Origin: Candidatus Zhuqueibacterota bacterium
GTDB lineage: Bacteria; Zhuqueibacterota; Zhuqueibacteria; Oceanimicrobiales; Oceanimicrobiaceae
Direction of reading: 5' to 3'
Length of the DNA stretch: 64,000 nt
Assembly (NCBI GenBank): GCA_029262055.1
Contig: JAJDAD010000024.1
Span: 1 to 64,000, forward strand
The translations under genes and the position numbers were made by a program. Shown here one piece after another: positions 55,254-64,000 of the stretch. Under the pieces are notes generated by a model that saw nothing but the letters and a program-made list of their open reading frames with translations, had not been told where the DNA came from and did not search any database. How positions within the stretch are numbered: position 1 is the first letter of the stretch; every line of letters starts with the position of its first letter.

Positions 55254-56564
55254 ATGAAGCATAAACTGCACTGGCAGATTGCTCTGGGATTGGCGCTTGC
55301 ATTGATTTTGTCGGTGACAATAAAGGTCGGCGGCCTGGGGGACACTGCTTTTGCCGTAGGACTTACGGCCGCGTGCGAGTTTTTGGGAAAACTCTTCATG
55401 AATGCCCTGAAGATGATTATCGTCCCTCTGATTGTGTCGTCGATTATTTGTGGCATCATGGGCCTCGGGTCGGACAAAAACTTCGGCAGGATGGGAGTCA
55501 AGGTCTTGGCTTACTACTCGCTGACGGGTCTGCTCGCCATCATGGTCGGCCTCGTGATCGTGAACCTCGTCAGGCCCGGCGATGTTGACCTGGCGTTGGC
55601 ACAGCAGATTATCGGCCAGGCAGAAACGTCTGAGGATTTTGTCGGAAAGTTTGAGGGCCGGGGAACAGGCGACCTGATAAATATCTTTCTTCGTATGTTG
55701 CCACCCAACATCATAGCGGCGGCAACCGACAACGGCCAGTTGCTCGGCCTGATAACGTTTAGTCTTCTTTTCGGGTTCTTCATCAGCCAGCTGCCGGACA
55801 GGCTGCGCTCTTTCCAGGTCGACTTTTGGGAGAGCCTGCAGGGCGTAATGATGCGTATCACGGACCTGGTGATCCGGTTCGCGCCCATCGGTGTTTTTGG
55901 TCTTGTGACTCCAATATTGATCCGGACGGGCTTCGAGGCCTTCCGGCCGCTGGCCCTGTTTTTTTTCACGGTCATCCTGGGCCTGGGCTTCCATGTTTTC
56001 GTAACTCTTGGCGTTCTTCTGAAACTGGTGGGTAAGGTAAGCCCCTTGCAACATTACAAAACCATGTCGCCGGTCTTGCTCACTGCTTTCTCGACGGCGT
56101 CGTCTTCAGCCACTCTTCCGGTGACGATGGAAACGGTTGAAAAAGAGGCCGGAGTGTCGAAGAGCACCGCAAGCTTTACATTGCCCCTGGGAGCGACGGT
56201 CAACATGGACGGGACCGCTCTTTACGAATGTGTGGTGGTGATCTTTATAGGTCAGATTTATGGCGTTATCCAGGGATTTGAAATTGGGTTCGTAACCCAG
56301 TTCACGGTAGTGTTGCTCGCACTGCTGACCTCCATTGGCGTTGCCGGTATCCCGGCGGCAAGTCTGGTTGCAATTACGGTAATTTTGGGAGTAGTCGGGC
56401 TGCCCCTTGAAGCCGTCGGGCTGGTCTGGGTTACGGATCGCATTCTCGATATGTGTCGAACGTCAGTAAATGTTTTTAGCGACACATGTGGGGCTGTTAT
56501 CATCGGTAAGTCCGAAGGTGAGCGTGGAATTTATGAGGAAAGCGGCTCAGGCACAGCTCAATAA
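55254..56564 (+). CDS. dicarboxylate/amino acid:cation symporter (DAACS family)
   Basis: A 436-residue carrier of the GltP/DctA family, which imports glutamate, aspartate or C4-dicarboxylates with Na+ or H+. Family motifs are NALKMIIVPLIVSSIICGI, LLTAFSTASSSATLPVTMET (serine-rich hairpin), LPLGATVNMDGTALYE and VFSDTCGAVIIGKSEGE. The start at 55254 has GGAGG 5 bases upstream. The frame is open to 55140, but that extension lacks a ribosome site and family similarity. Substrate specificity cannot be told. Confidence 0.9.
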   Translation: MKHKLHWQIALGLALALILSVTIKVGGLGDTAFAVGLTAACEFLGKLFMNALKMIIVPLIVSSIICGIMGLGSDKNFGRMGVKVLAYYSLTGLLAIMVGLVIVNLVRPGDVDLALAQQIIGQAETSEDFVGKFEGRGTGDLINIFLRMLPPNIIAAATDNGQLLGLITFSLLFGFFISQLPDRLRSFQVDFWESLQGVMMRITDLVIRFAPIGVFGLVTPILIRTGFEAFRPLALFFFTVILGLGFHVFVTLGVLLKLVGKVSPLQHYKTMSPVLLTAFSTASSSATLPVTMETVEKEAGVSKSTASFTLPLGATVNMDGTALYECVVVIFIGQIYGVIQGFEIGFVTQFTVVLLALLTSIGVAGIPAASLVAITVILGVVGLPLEAVGLVWVTDRILDMCRTSVNVFSDTCGAVIIGKSEGERGIYEESGSGTAQ

Positions 56565-56762
56565 AAAAGATGATCTTTTCTCTTGACCCGTGCTTTTTGA
56601 GGGCATAATTCATTTGTGAATAGAATGTGGATAACTTTTGTGGATAAGGAGGTCGCCTTTTTTTTTCTTGTCAGAACGTTGAGCTCAAGAAATTGCGACC
56701 GGCCTCCGTTGGGCCGAGCTTGTTTGGTCGTTATGGTGGTGTTCGCATAACAGACTGTTAAT

Positions 56763-56869
56763 TTGACACTTATGGGTGATGCTGTTTTTGCGGCGTGGAT
56801 CAAGCCGCCCCGTTAGGGCTGAAAAATCAAGGAGATATCGATTCTCGCACGTTGTTGCGAGGCTTTTTT
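56763..56869 (+). ncRNA. possible small RNA with terminator
   Basis: TTGACA at 56763-56768 (17-base spacer to a poor TTTTGC -10) could start a transcript near 56797. The sequence then has a small GCGGC/GCCGC hairpin. It ends with CTCGCA-6 bases-TGCGAG (56844-56849 / 56856-56861) followed by GC and six Ts, a good intrinsic terminator. No open frame of note lies between. It does not match an RNA family I recognise. The terminator is the firm part; the RNA gene is inference. Confidence 0.3.
56844..56869 (+). terminator. intrinsic terminator in the 56.6-57.2 kb intergenic region
   Basis: A 6-bp perfect stem (CTCGCA / TGCGAG), a 6-base loop, then GC and TTTTTT. It could end a short RNA or readthrough from the DAACS transporter gene 280 bases upstream. 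Confidence 0.6.
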
Positions 56870-57118
56870 GCTTCACTTAGCGTTCACGGCGGGCATGTGG
56901 ATAACCCAACAAGAAAACCGCGTTTTTGAATAAGAATTCTACGTCTTTTCCGCAACGGATTGATTTCGGCCTGGGCATCAGGTACAATCTACCTAAAAAA
57001 ACCGAGTTAAGTACTTTCGTTAATTTCTGTGCAGAGTAAAGTCATTGAGAGTTCTTCGTAATAAGCAGAAGTGGGCCGGAAGGGGAAATTTTTGCCTATG
57101 CCTCCTGAGTCATCTTTT

Positions 57119-57140
57119 GGGCCGGGAGGGCCCCCGGCCC
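57119..57140. repeat. GC-only hairpin upstream of the DUF92 promoter
   Basis: A perfect 8-bp G/C stem (GGGCCGGG 57119-57126 with CCCGGCCC 57133-57140) and a 6-base loop, in otherwise A/T-rich intergenic DNA. It ends 25 bases before a -35 element. No T run follows, so it is not a simple terminator. Confidence 0.55.
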
Positions 57141-57165
57141 GGGAGTGTCGGTCTCCAATTATCTG

Positions 57166-57193
57166 TTGACTTTTAGGCGATTTTTCTTTAAAT
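57166..57193 (+). promoter_or_regulatory. promoter of the DUF92 gene
   Basis: TTGACT (57166-57171), a 16-base spacer, TTAAAT (57188-57193). It immediately precedes a GTG at 57195. A transcript from this promoter would start at about 57200, which argues that the real translation start is downstream. Confidence 0.5.
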
Positions 57194-57224
57194 AGTGCAA
57201 TCCAAGTGCTTGAGGGAAATCGTT

Positions 57225-58031
57225 TTGGCATGGTTCATTGCCGCCATAATTGCCGGCTTGATAGCTGGGATTGCATACAACCTTCGTTTGTTAACCGGCG
57301 CTGCGGCAGTGACTGCCTTTTGCATCGGCTGTCTGGCTTATGGATTCGGCCAGCTTACCTTTAGCGTTCCGCTTGTGTTTTTCTTCGTGTCTTCAAGCCT
57401 TTTGTCCCGCATTCAGAATGACCATAAAGCAGGCGCTGTCTTATGTGTTGCAAAACCAGGTGCTCGCGACAGCGTCCAGGTGCTGGCCAACGGCGGTGTG
57501 CCGGTCATCCTGCTTTTGCTGTGGACATACTCACAGGAGCCACTTTTCTGTCTTTTGTATGTTACCGCGCTTGCGGCTGCGACCGCGGACACCTGGGCCA
57601 CTGAGCTGGGTGCCCTTTCATCAGGAGTGCCGCGCCTCATCTGGGGGTTCAACAAAGTACCGGCGGGAACGTCCGGAGGGGTGACCACCCTGGGGACGTT
57701 TGCCGCATTGTCTGGTGCGAGCATTGTCATTGCTCTGGGAGCGCTTTTTCTGTTTCTTGAGCACGGATACCGTCTTCCGGGCACGGTCCTGCTGGTCATG
57801 CTTGGTGCTTCGCTTTTTGGCCAGCTTTTGGACAGCTTTCTCGGGTGCCTGGTCCAGGTAAAATATAGATGTTCGGCCTGCGGCAGCACGACGGAGAGAA
57901 AGGAACACTGTCCAGACCGGCCGGTAGAAAGGACCGCCGGAATTGTTGCAGTCAACAATGACACCGTTAATTTTTTGTCTGTCTTGGCTAGCGTCGCGGC
58001 AGCGGGTTTTTGTATCAGGTTAAACTGGTAA
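57225..58031 (+). CDS. DUF92 family membrane protein
   Basis: A 268-residue protein with about six membrane helices and the DUF92 (COG1836) signatures: LTGAAAVTAFCIGCLAYGF near the start, VLANGGVPVILLLLW, ATADTWATELGALSSGVPRLI and VPAGTSGGVTTLGT. Eukaryotic and plant relatives act in phytol/prenol phosphorylation (VTE6-type, CTP-dependent), so a prenyl-phosphate kinase role is possible but not shown. The start is TTG at 57225 with AGGG 8 bases upstream. GTG at 57195 lies too close to the promoter. Confidence 0.82.
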   Translation: MAWFIAAIIAGLIAGIAYNLRLLTGAAAVTAFCIGCLAYGFGQLTFSVPLVFFFVSSSLLSRIQNDHKAGAVLCVAKPGARDSVQVLANGGVPVILLLLWTYSQEPLFCLLYVTALAAATADTWATELGALSSGVPRLIWGFNKVPAGTSGGVTTLGTFAALSGASIVIALGALFLFLEHGYRLPGTVLLVMLGASLFGQLLDSFLGCLVQVKYRCSACGSTTERKEHCPDRPVERTAGIVAVNNDTVNFLSVLASVAAAGFCIRLNW

Positions 58032-58036
58032 AGAGG

Positions 58037-58333
58037 ATGATTCGAAAAAAGTCATGGAGGAGAACTGTTTGGCCCCTACTCGGTGCCGGGGCGCTATTGT
58101 ACCTGTTTTTGGGTGGCGAGTATAATGTCTACCATTATTGGCGGGCCATTCAGGAGGAAAAGGGACTCAAAATGCGACTGGTTGAGATGGAGCAGGAACA
58201 TAAGCGGCTGGTTGAAGAAAGCCGGCGGCTCAGGGATGATCCGGTCTACATAGAAAAGGTAGCCCGTGAGCGCTTCAATATGGGGCGGCCCGGTGAGAAG
58301 ATCTACTTGACTGCAGGCAACGAAAACAAGTGA
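58037..58333 (+). CDS. DivIC/FtsB-like septum formation initiator
   Basis: A small bitopic protein of 98 residues. Basic residues lead into one membrane helix (WPLLGAGALLYLFLGGEY), then a coiled coil (LKMRLVEMEQEHKRLVEESRRL) and the family end DPVYIEKVARERFNMGRPGEK. FtsB/DivIC proteins join FtsL and FtsQ at the division site. The ATG at 58037 is preferred. A TTG at 58010 would overlap the DUF92 gene. Confidence 0.85.
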   Translation: MIRKKSWRRTVWPLLGAGALLYLFLGGEYNVYHYWRAIQEEKGLKMRLVEMEQEHKRLVEESRRLRDDPVYIEKVARERFNMGRPGEKIYLTAGNENK

Positions 58334-59013
58334 GCGACGGACAGATGGCACCGACTAAAGGTGGGCTCGGCAGGCGCTTGCGCATGTACTTTGTTACCGG
58401 ACTACTGGTTCTGGTACCCCTCGTGCTTACGGGCTATATAATATGGAACCTGTTTCTGGCAATCGATGGGATTCTGCGAGGCGTTGTCTACAATTTGCTG
58501 CTGGAACAGTTTGGGGTCAGCTTCGGGAAAACACAGATTCCGGGGATCGGTTTTATCACACTGATTTTCGTAATTATCCTGACAGGCGCCGTCACTAGAA
58601 ATTATTTCGGCCGTAAGGTCGTTGCGTTCGGGGACCAGGTTGTTGATCGTATCCCTCTGATTAATCGGGTTTATGGCGCGATCAAGCAAATTAGCCAGGC
58701 GCTGTTTTCTTCAAAGCGCGAGGTGTTTGAAAAGGCCGTCTTGTTCGAATATCCGCGGAAAGGAATATACTCAATCGGGTTTTATACCCAGGACACCCGT
58801 GGCGTCGTTCAGGAATCACTCGATGTTGATGTTGTCAGCGTCTTTTTGCCGACGACTCCTAATCCCACGTCCGGGTTCTTGTTGTTTGTGCCGAAGAACG
58901 AAATCGTCGACTTAGACCTTAGCATTGAGGATGCGTTAAAGCTGGTGATTTCGGGAGGCGCCGTCGTGCCAAAACGCGATGGTTCCGCCTCTGTCACGAC
59001 CGACCTTATTTGA
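58330..59013 (+). CDS. DUF502 family membrane protein
   Basis: A 227-residue protein with two membrane helices near the N-terminus (YFVTGLLVLVPLVLTGYIIW and GFITLIFVIILTGAVTRNYFG) and the DUF502 signatures IPLINRVYGAIKQISQALF and VSVFLPTTPNPTSGFLLFVPKNEI. The family is widespread and uncharacterised. The start is GTG at 58330, overlapping the DivIC-like gene's stop (GTGA). Confidence 0.88.
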   Translation: MSDGQMAPTKGGLGRRLRMYFVTGLLVLVPLVLTGYIIWNLFLAIDGILRGVVYNLLLEQFGVSFGKTQIPGIGFITLIFVIILTGAVTRNYFGRKVVAFGDQVVDRIPLINRVYGAIKQISQALFSSKREVFEKAVLFEYPRKGIYSIGFYTQDTRGVVQESLDVDVVSVFLPTTPNPTSGFLLFVPKNEIVDLDLSIEDALKLVISGGAVVPKRDGSASVTTDLI

Positions 59014-59040
59014 CACCGGGTATCAGGGATAGGCAGGCAG

Positions 59041-60942
59041 TTGAAACAGAAGGATGGCGAACACGACCACCGCTCAGCGGCACGCTGGTGTCTTTTTGTT
59101 GTGCTGCTCATTAGCACAAACAGTGGAATTGCCCAATTGAAACAAGAGCCCACGTTCCACGCGAATCGACCCCTGCGAACAAAGGTGACATTTGGTCAAA
59201 GGCTAAATATCTACGACTGGCTATATGTACTCGACTACCAAAAAGACCTGGATAACCGATTGAGCCTAGCTGTGAACGAGAGCTTCCAGTCAACGCTACA
59301 GAGCATCTCGTCTGACGATTTGTGGAAAGACAACCAGAAGCTATCCATTGCAATGGCATATCGGGTTTCTGACAGGCTTGCCGCAGAGGCGAACGTTCTG
59401 TCGCACGTTCTATCTGACCAGTTGGCTGGTTTTGATAACGACGTTGTCTTCAATTCAGCCACCACCAGGTTGATCTACAAGCCTTTGCCCAGGGTGCAGA
59501 TGCGGCCGTGGGTCGGCAGCCACTGGCAGACCCAAACAGACCAAAGTGATCGCGGCACCGTCTATGGCTTCGATGCGTCTGTTGCCGACCTGGCGCTGCA
59601 CGGCTACCGCAACGACCTGAACCTTTTGGGCGAGCAGGCGGTCTTCCCCCGGCGCAAAAACCAGGACCTTAGAATCAACTATCGCTTGGAGCGGCAATTC
59701 TACGAATCGACGGCCGATACACTCACTCTGGTCGCGGAACGGCTGCGCCGGGATAGTTTTGATGCCGACGCAGATGGCCTGTTCGTGCGCGATCTGGTAC
59801 AGACCAATCGTGGATTCGACAACCGTTTGAGTTACAGGATCTCGTCCGACGCCGGGCTGCATTTCACCAATGCTCTTTTTGCGACAGGCTTCCGGGTTAC
59901 CAATGTGAAAGATGATACCTCAGAAGTCCGGCGTGATGATGAAGGGTTTGAGTCACGCCATGCTGTCAGGGTGCACGTGGCAAAGAGAGGCTGGTTTGGC
60001 AGTCTCGGCTGGAGCTTCCGGTTCCGTGAGCGCAACGACCAGCGGCCAAGGAGCAGCAAGCCGGACCCGTTCGGCCGTTTTCCGAGCATTGGGTTTGATA
60101 CGGAAGATGCGCTGGTTACTTTGACCGGCCGCACCGGCTTTGCCGTAAGCCGTTCAGACTCTCTGAGCTTGTTTGCGTCCGCATCCAAATTTCAGTTTGA
60201 CACATCAGACACCACCAACTCAAACAGTCACGACCAGCAGCGCTGGCAGGTCACGGTTTCGCATGTGCATAGGTTTGACCGCAGCTTGCAGCTCGCTTGG
60301 CGCGCGAGCGCCTTTCTGAACCACTTCGTTTTTATTTCCGGGCGGTTTAGCAGTGGCAACAATTGGGAACGCAACCTTCAACTGACGCCGGAGATCGTTT
60401 ATGCCCCGGGGCGTCGCCTGCATGTACGCCAGAGCTTTACGGTCAGGGCAAAGTATCAGACGTTTGACTTCGACGATCCGGCCACCAGCAACCGGAACCT
60501 CGTGAACCGACAATTCATCCTGACCAATGCCAGCAGGTACCGCTTCTCTGCCCGAAATCGCCTGGAGTTACGCTTCAACCTGGAGCTGGCGGAACAAGGG
60601 AAGTTTTTCTACAGGTTGTGGCGGCAGCAGCGCGCATTGTCCTGGCGCAATAGCGAAGTTCAGGGAACCTTCAAGCACCAGGCTGGTTCCGGATGGCAAT
60701 TTTCTACAGGCTTCAGCTTTTTTCAACAAACCCGGTGGGAGCACAGAGTTGGTTCTGCTGGTCGTTCGGAGCGGTTTCTCAATGAAAGACACACCAGCGT
60801 AGGTCCGACTGCGGAGGTGTTTTATAGGCCGGGACCGACTATAGAGGTAGCGTTCGCAGGTAATGTTCAGTTCTCAACGTCCACTCGCCGTAGATCCGAA
60901 CGTGTAAACCTCTTTGATCTTAACTTAAACTGGTCTCTATAA
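59041..60942 (+). CDS. large exported protein, probably outer-membrane beta-barrel; family not recognised
   Basis: A 633-residue protein starting at TTG 59041 with a signal peptide (RWCLFVVLLISTNSGIAQL). The rest is rich in alternating polar/aromatic strands (LYVLDYQKDLDNRLSLAVNE; QLAWRASAFLNHFVFISGRF; NARSYRFSARNRLELRFNLE-like segments). It ends with a strand finishing in aromatic residues (NLFDLNLNWSL), as in outer-membrane barrels. There are no TonB plug or TPR features. It is placed between DUF502 and an RsbW-like kinase, and the function is unknown. Confidence 0.6.
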   Translation: MKQKDGEHDHRSAARWCLFVVLLISTNSGIAQLKQEPTFHANRPLRTKVTFGQRLNIYDWLYVLDYQKDLDNRLSLAVNESFQSTLQSISSDDLWKDNQKLSIAMAYRVSDRLAAEANVLSHVLSDQLAGFDNDVVFNSATTRLIYKPLPRVQMRPWVGSHWQTQTDQSDRGTVYGFDASVADLALHGYRNDLNLLGEQAVFPRRKNQDLRINYRLERQFYESTADTLTLVAERLRRDSFDADADGLFVRDLVQTNRGFDNRLSYRISSDAGLHFTNALFATGFRVTNVKDDTSEVRRDDEGFESRHAVRVHVAKRGWFGSLGWSFRFRERNDQRPRSSKPDPFGRFPSIGFDTEDALVTLTGRTGFAVSRSDSLSLFASASKFQFDTSDTTNSNSHDQQRWQVTVSHVHRFDRSLQLAWRASAFLNHFVFISGRFSSGNNWERNLQLTPEIVYAPGRRLHVRQSFTVRAKYQTFDFDDPATSNRNLVNRQFILTNASRYRFSARNRLELRFNLELAEQGKFFYRLWRQQRALSWRNSEVQGTFKHQAGSGWQFSTGFSFFQQTRWEHRVGSAGRSERFLNERHTSVGPTAEVFYRPGPTIEVAFAGNVQFSTSTRRRSERVNLFDLNLNWSL

Positions 60943-60955
60943 GGAAGGAGCATCT

Positions 60956-61375
60956 GTGGTCGATAGAAGATCCGAACCCCTTGACTTGACTATCCCCAGC
61001 AGCCTGGAACACATTGAGGCTGTCGAAAAGCTGGCGGAGCAGGCAGCCGACCGAATGCAGTTCGATGAGGATCAAAAGGACAGTCTCGCGATTGCCGTAA
61101 CAGAAGCGGTCAACAATGCGATTCTGCACGGGAACCAACAGGATAAGAGCAAAAGGGTCTTTATCAAGTTTTTGTTCGAAAAGGAGCGGCTGGTCGTACG
61201 AATTAGAGACGAGGGCCCTGGGTTTAATCCGGATAAGGTCAGCGACCCGCTCGCGCCCGAAAACTTGCTCAAGGAAAGCGGCAGAGGTATTTTTATCCTC
61301 TCCTCTTTGATGGACGACGTAAAGTATGAATTTGGGAAAGGCGGAACGGAGCTTGTTTTAGTCAAAAACAAATAA
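60956..61375 (+). CDS. RsbW-like ATP-binding protein (anti-sigma factor kinase fold)
   Basis: A 139-residue HATPase_c_2 protein with N box TEAVNNAILHGN (residues 49-60), G1 box DEGPGF (85-90) and G2 box GRGIFIL (109-115). Such single-domain kinases bind and inhibit sigma factors, or phosphorylate STAS anti-anti-sigma proteins. No sigma factor or STAS gene is adjacent. The start is GTG at 60956 with AAGGAG 6 bases upstream. Confidence 0.88.
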   Translation: MVDRRSEPLDLTIPSSLEHIEAVEKLAEQAADRMQFDEDQKDSLAIAVTEAVNNAILHGNQQDKSKRVFIKFLFEKERLVVRIRDEGPGFNPDKVSDPLAPENLLKESGRGIFILSSLMDDVKYEFGKGGTELVLVKNK

Positions 61376-61476
61376 CGACCGTCAGGCGTTACCGAACCAT
61401 CCGCAAGAGAGACATCATCAGCAAGAACTTATTGGTTGCGAATTTCATGAGAAAACCATAAACTGAATTTACCACC

Positions 61477-63064
<1,588 letters not shown>

Positions 63065-63067
63065 CCC

Positions 63068-64000
63068 TTACTTTCGTAGAGCCGCCACCATCTCCTCAAC
63101 ACTATTGGTTGGCGCCTTGCACGCGAAGTTTTGGCAAACATAAGCCGTTGCCTTACCGGCGATGCTGCGTTGATATTCGGTGTACCCGGCCAGCTTCGTG
63201 ATTTCCGGCAGATCTTCATTCTGCGGTCGGAACACCAGAACTTTGTTTGGCTGGAAGTGCCGGTGGATGCCCCGGATCATTTCCTGCGTGTCTTGGGCTC
63301 CTAACTCACCGGCGAGGACCACTTCGTAGGATGGCCCGCGCCAGAAATCAAATGCCGACATGAGTTGTGTATGGCCGAGCGGTCCGCGGTCAACTTGCCG
63401 TGAGAACGCACGGCCTATGGCAATGGCCTTTCTCTCCAACTCTTCGTTTGCTGTAATTCGACTCAACCGGATGAGGTTCAGAGCTGCAACGGAGTTTGCC
63501 GATGGCAAGGCGCCATCATAGATTTCCTTGCTGCGGACCAGAAGCGACTCTTCGGCTCTCGCAGAAGTAAAATAGAATCCACCGTTCTCCCCATCCCAAA
63601 AGTCACGCAAAAGAATGTCATTCAAAGCAATCGCCTGCTGTAGATTGCGCACTTCGAACGTGGCTTCATACAGCTCCAGCAGTCCCCAAACCATGAAGGC
63701 GTAATCTTCGGCATGCGCCGGTAGAGCGGCTTCGCCATCGCGGTATCGTTTTAGCAAAGTGCCATCGGCGTTGCGCAGCCGTGACAAAACGAAGTCTGCG
63801 GCTTTTTGTGCGGCCTTGGCGTACGAAGGATTGTCGAGCACGGCAGCGCCTTTCGCCAGCGCAGCGATCATCAGGCCGTTCCAGTCAGTCAGGACTTTGT
63901 CATCCTTCAGTGGGTGAATTCGTTTTTCACGGGCGGCAAACAGTTTTGCACGCGCATCGCCCCAAGTCTCGCGCAGCTCCTCCGCGGAGCGCCCCGTCTG
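63068..64000 (-). CDS. YyaL/DUF255 thioredoxin-domain protein, C-terminal part (runs off right edge)
   Basis: A partial gene of 310 codons without a start in the window. It has the YyaL (SPATA20-like) signature DDKVLTDWNGLMIAALAK at 63872 and upstream, and further matches to its six-hairpin glycosidase-like domain: YAFMVWGLLELYEATFE, GFYFTSARAEESLLVRSKEIYDGALPSANSVAA, and near the end CQNFACKAPTNSVEEM. The N-terminal thioredoxin-like DUF255 domain would lie beyond 64000. It converges on thiC. The function is unknown. Confidence 0.85.
   Translation of the reverse strand, partial: QTGRSAEELRETWGDARAKLFAAREKRIHPLKDDKVLTDWNGLMIAALAKGAAVLDNPSYAKAAQKAADFVLSRLRNADGTLLKRYRDGEAALPAHAEDYAFMVWGLLELYEATFEVRNLQQAIALNDILLRDFWDGENGGFYFTSARAEESLLVRSKEIYDGALPSANSVAALNLIRLSRITANEELERKAIAIGRAFSRQVDRGPLGHTQLMSAFDFWRGPSYEVVLAGELGAQDTQEMIRGIHRHFQPNKVLVFRPQNEDLPEITKLAGYTEYQRSIAGKATAYVCQNFACKAPTNSVEEMVAALRK

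Larger units (their letters stand above)
56626..56904. promoter_or_regulatory. distal cluster of three perfect DnaA boxes
   Basis: TGTGGATAA occurs at 56626-56634, 56639-56647 and 56896-56904, all in the same orientation. TGTGAATAG (near match) lies at 56615-56623. They lie in the 660-base gene-free stretch 56565-57224, about 18 kb from the putative oriC. Chance would give about 0.5 perfect copies of this 9-mer (both strands) in 64 kb. The stretch otherwise holds a terminator-like hairpin, a GC hairpin and a promoter, listed separately. Confidence 0.8.

Overview
The window is chromosomal DNA around a bacterial replication origin. All genes left of about 36.6 kb lie on the minus strand. Almost all genes from dnaA (37.06 kb) to 50 kb lie on the plus strand. 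The junction holds rpmH, dnaA, dnaN, a run of DnaA boxes and an AT-rich stretch, which is the layout expected of oriC. Gene content (SurA-like isomerases, Ig/coiled-coil DUF4175, DUF4159, lipoprotein signals, predicted outer-membrane protein, YjbQ, BtpA, DUF721/DciA) suggests a Gram-negative bacterium, perhaps an uncultured lineage of the FCB group (KSB1/Calditrichota-like). That placement is inference. No rRNA, tRNA, insertion sequence, prophage or CRISPR array was seen.

Left arm (minus strand). At 0-10 kb there is a heat-shock cluster hrcA-grpE-dnaJ behind a good sigma-70-type promoter. It runs directly into a ComEA-like gene, a three-gene PilM/PilN-like locus, rsmD, coaD and pta. At 10.2-16.5 kb lie ftsE-ftsX, two SAM methyltransferases, a secreted TPR protein, and thiL with a YjbQ-type thiamine-phosphate synthase. 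At 16.6-34 kb there is a long, tightly packed gene train. In transcription order it is mnmE, mnmG, rsmG, mfd, a parvulin lipoprotein, a SurA-like protein, DUF456, DUF4159, DUF4175, a TPR protein and a secreted 'asparagine synthetase B'-labelled protein. Two perfect parS sites flank mnmG, but parA and parB are not beside them. At 34-36.6 kb is yidC-yidD-rnpA-rpmH.

Right arm. dnaA-dnaN-recF-dciA-gyrB-gyrA is followed by an unrecognised gene translationally coupled to gyrA. Then come bioY, a cNMP-binding protein, an AI-2E family permease and a lipoprotein amidase. At 49.8 kb is an ArsC/Spx-like gene whose first redox residue is an in-frame TGA with a SECIS-like hairpin just after it, so it is very probably a selenoprotein. 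After pdxH, btpA, an MDR oxidoreductase, thrB, pyrE and pyrF on mixed strands comes a DAACS transporter. Next is a 660-base gene-free stretch carrying three perfect DnaA boxes and a terminator-like hairpin, about 18 kb from oriC. The window ends with DUF92, a DivIC/FtsB-like protein, DUF502, a large predicted outer-membrane protein, an RsbW-like kinase, a TPP riboswitch with attenuator before thiC, and the 3' part of a YyaL/DUF255 gene.

Points of most interest are the selenoprotein, the distal DnaA-box cluster, the parS pair without parAB, the PilMN-like locus in the heat-shock operon, and the envelope train around DUF4175/DUF4159.
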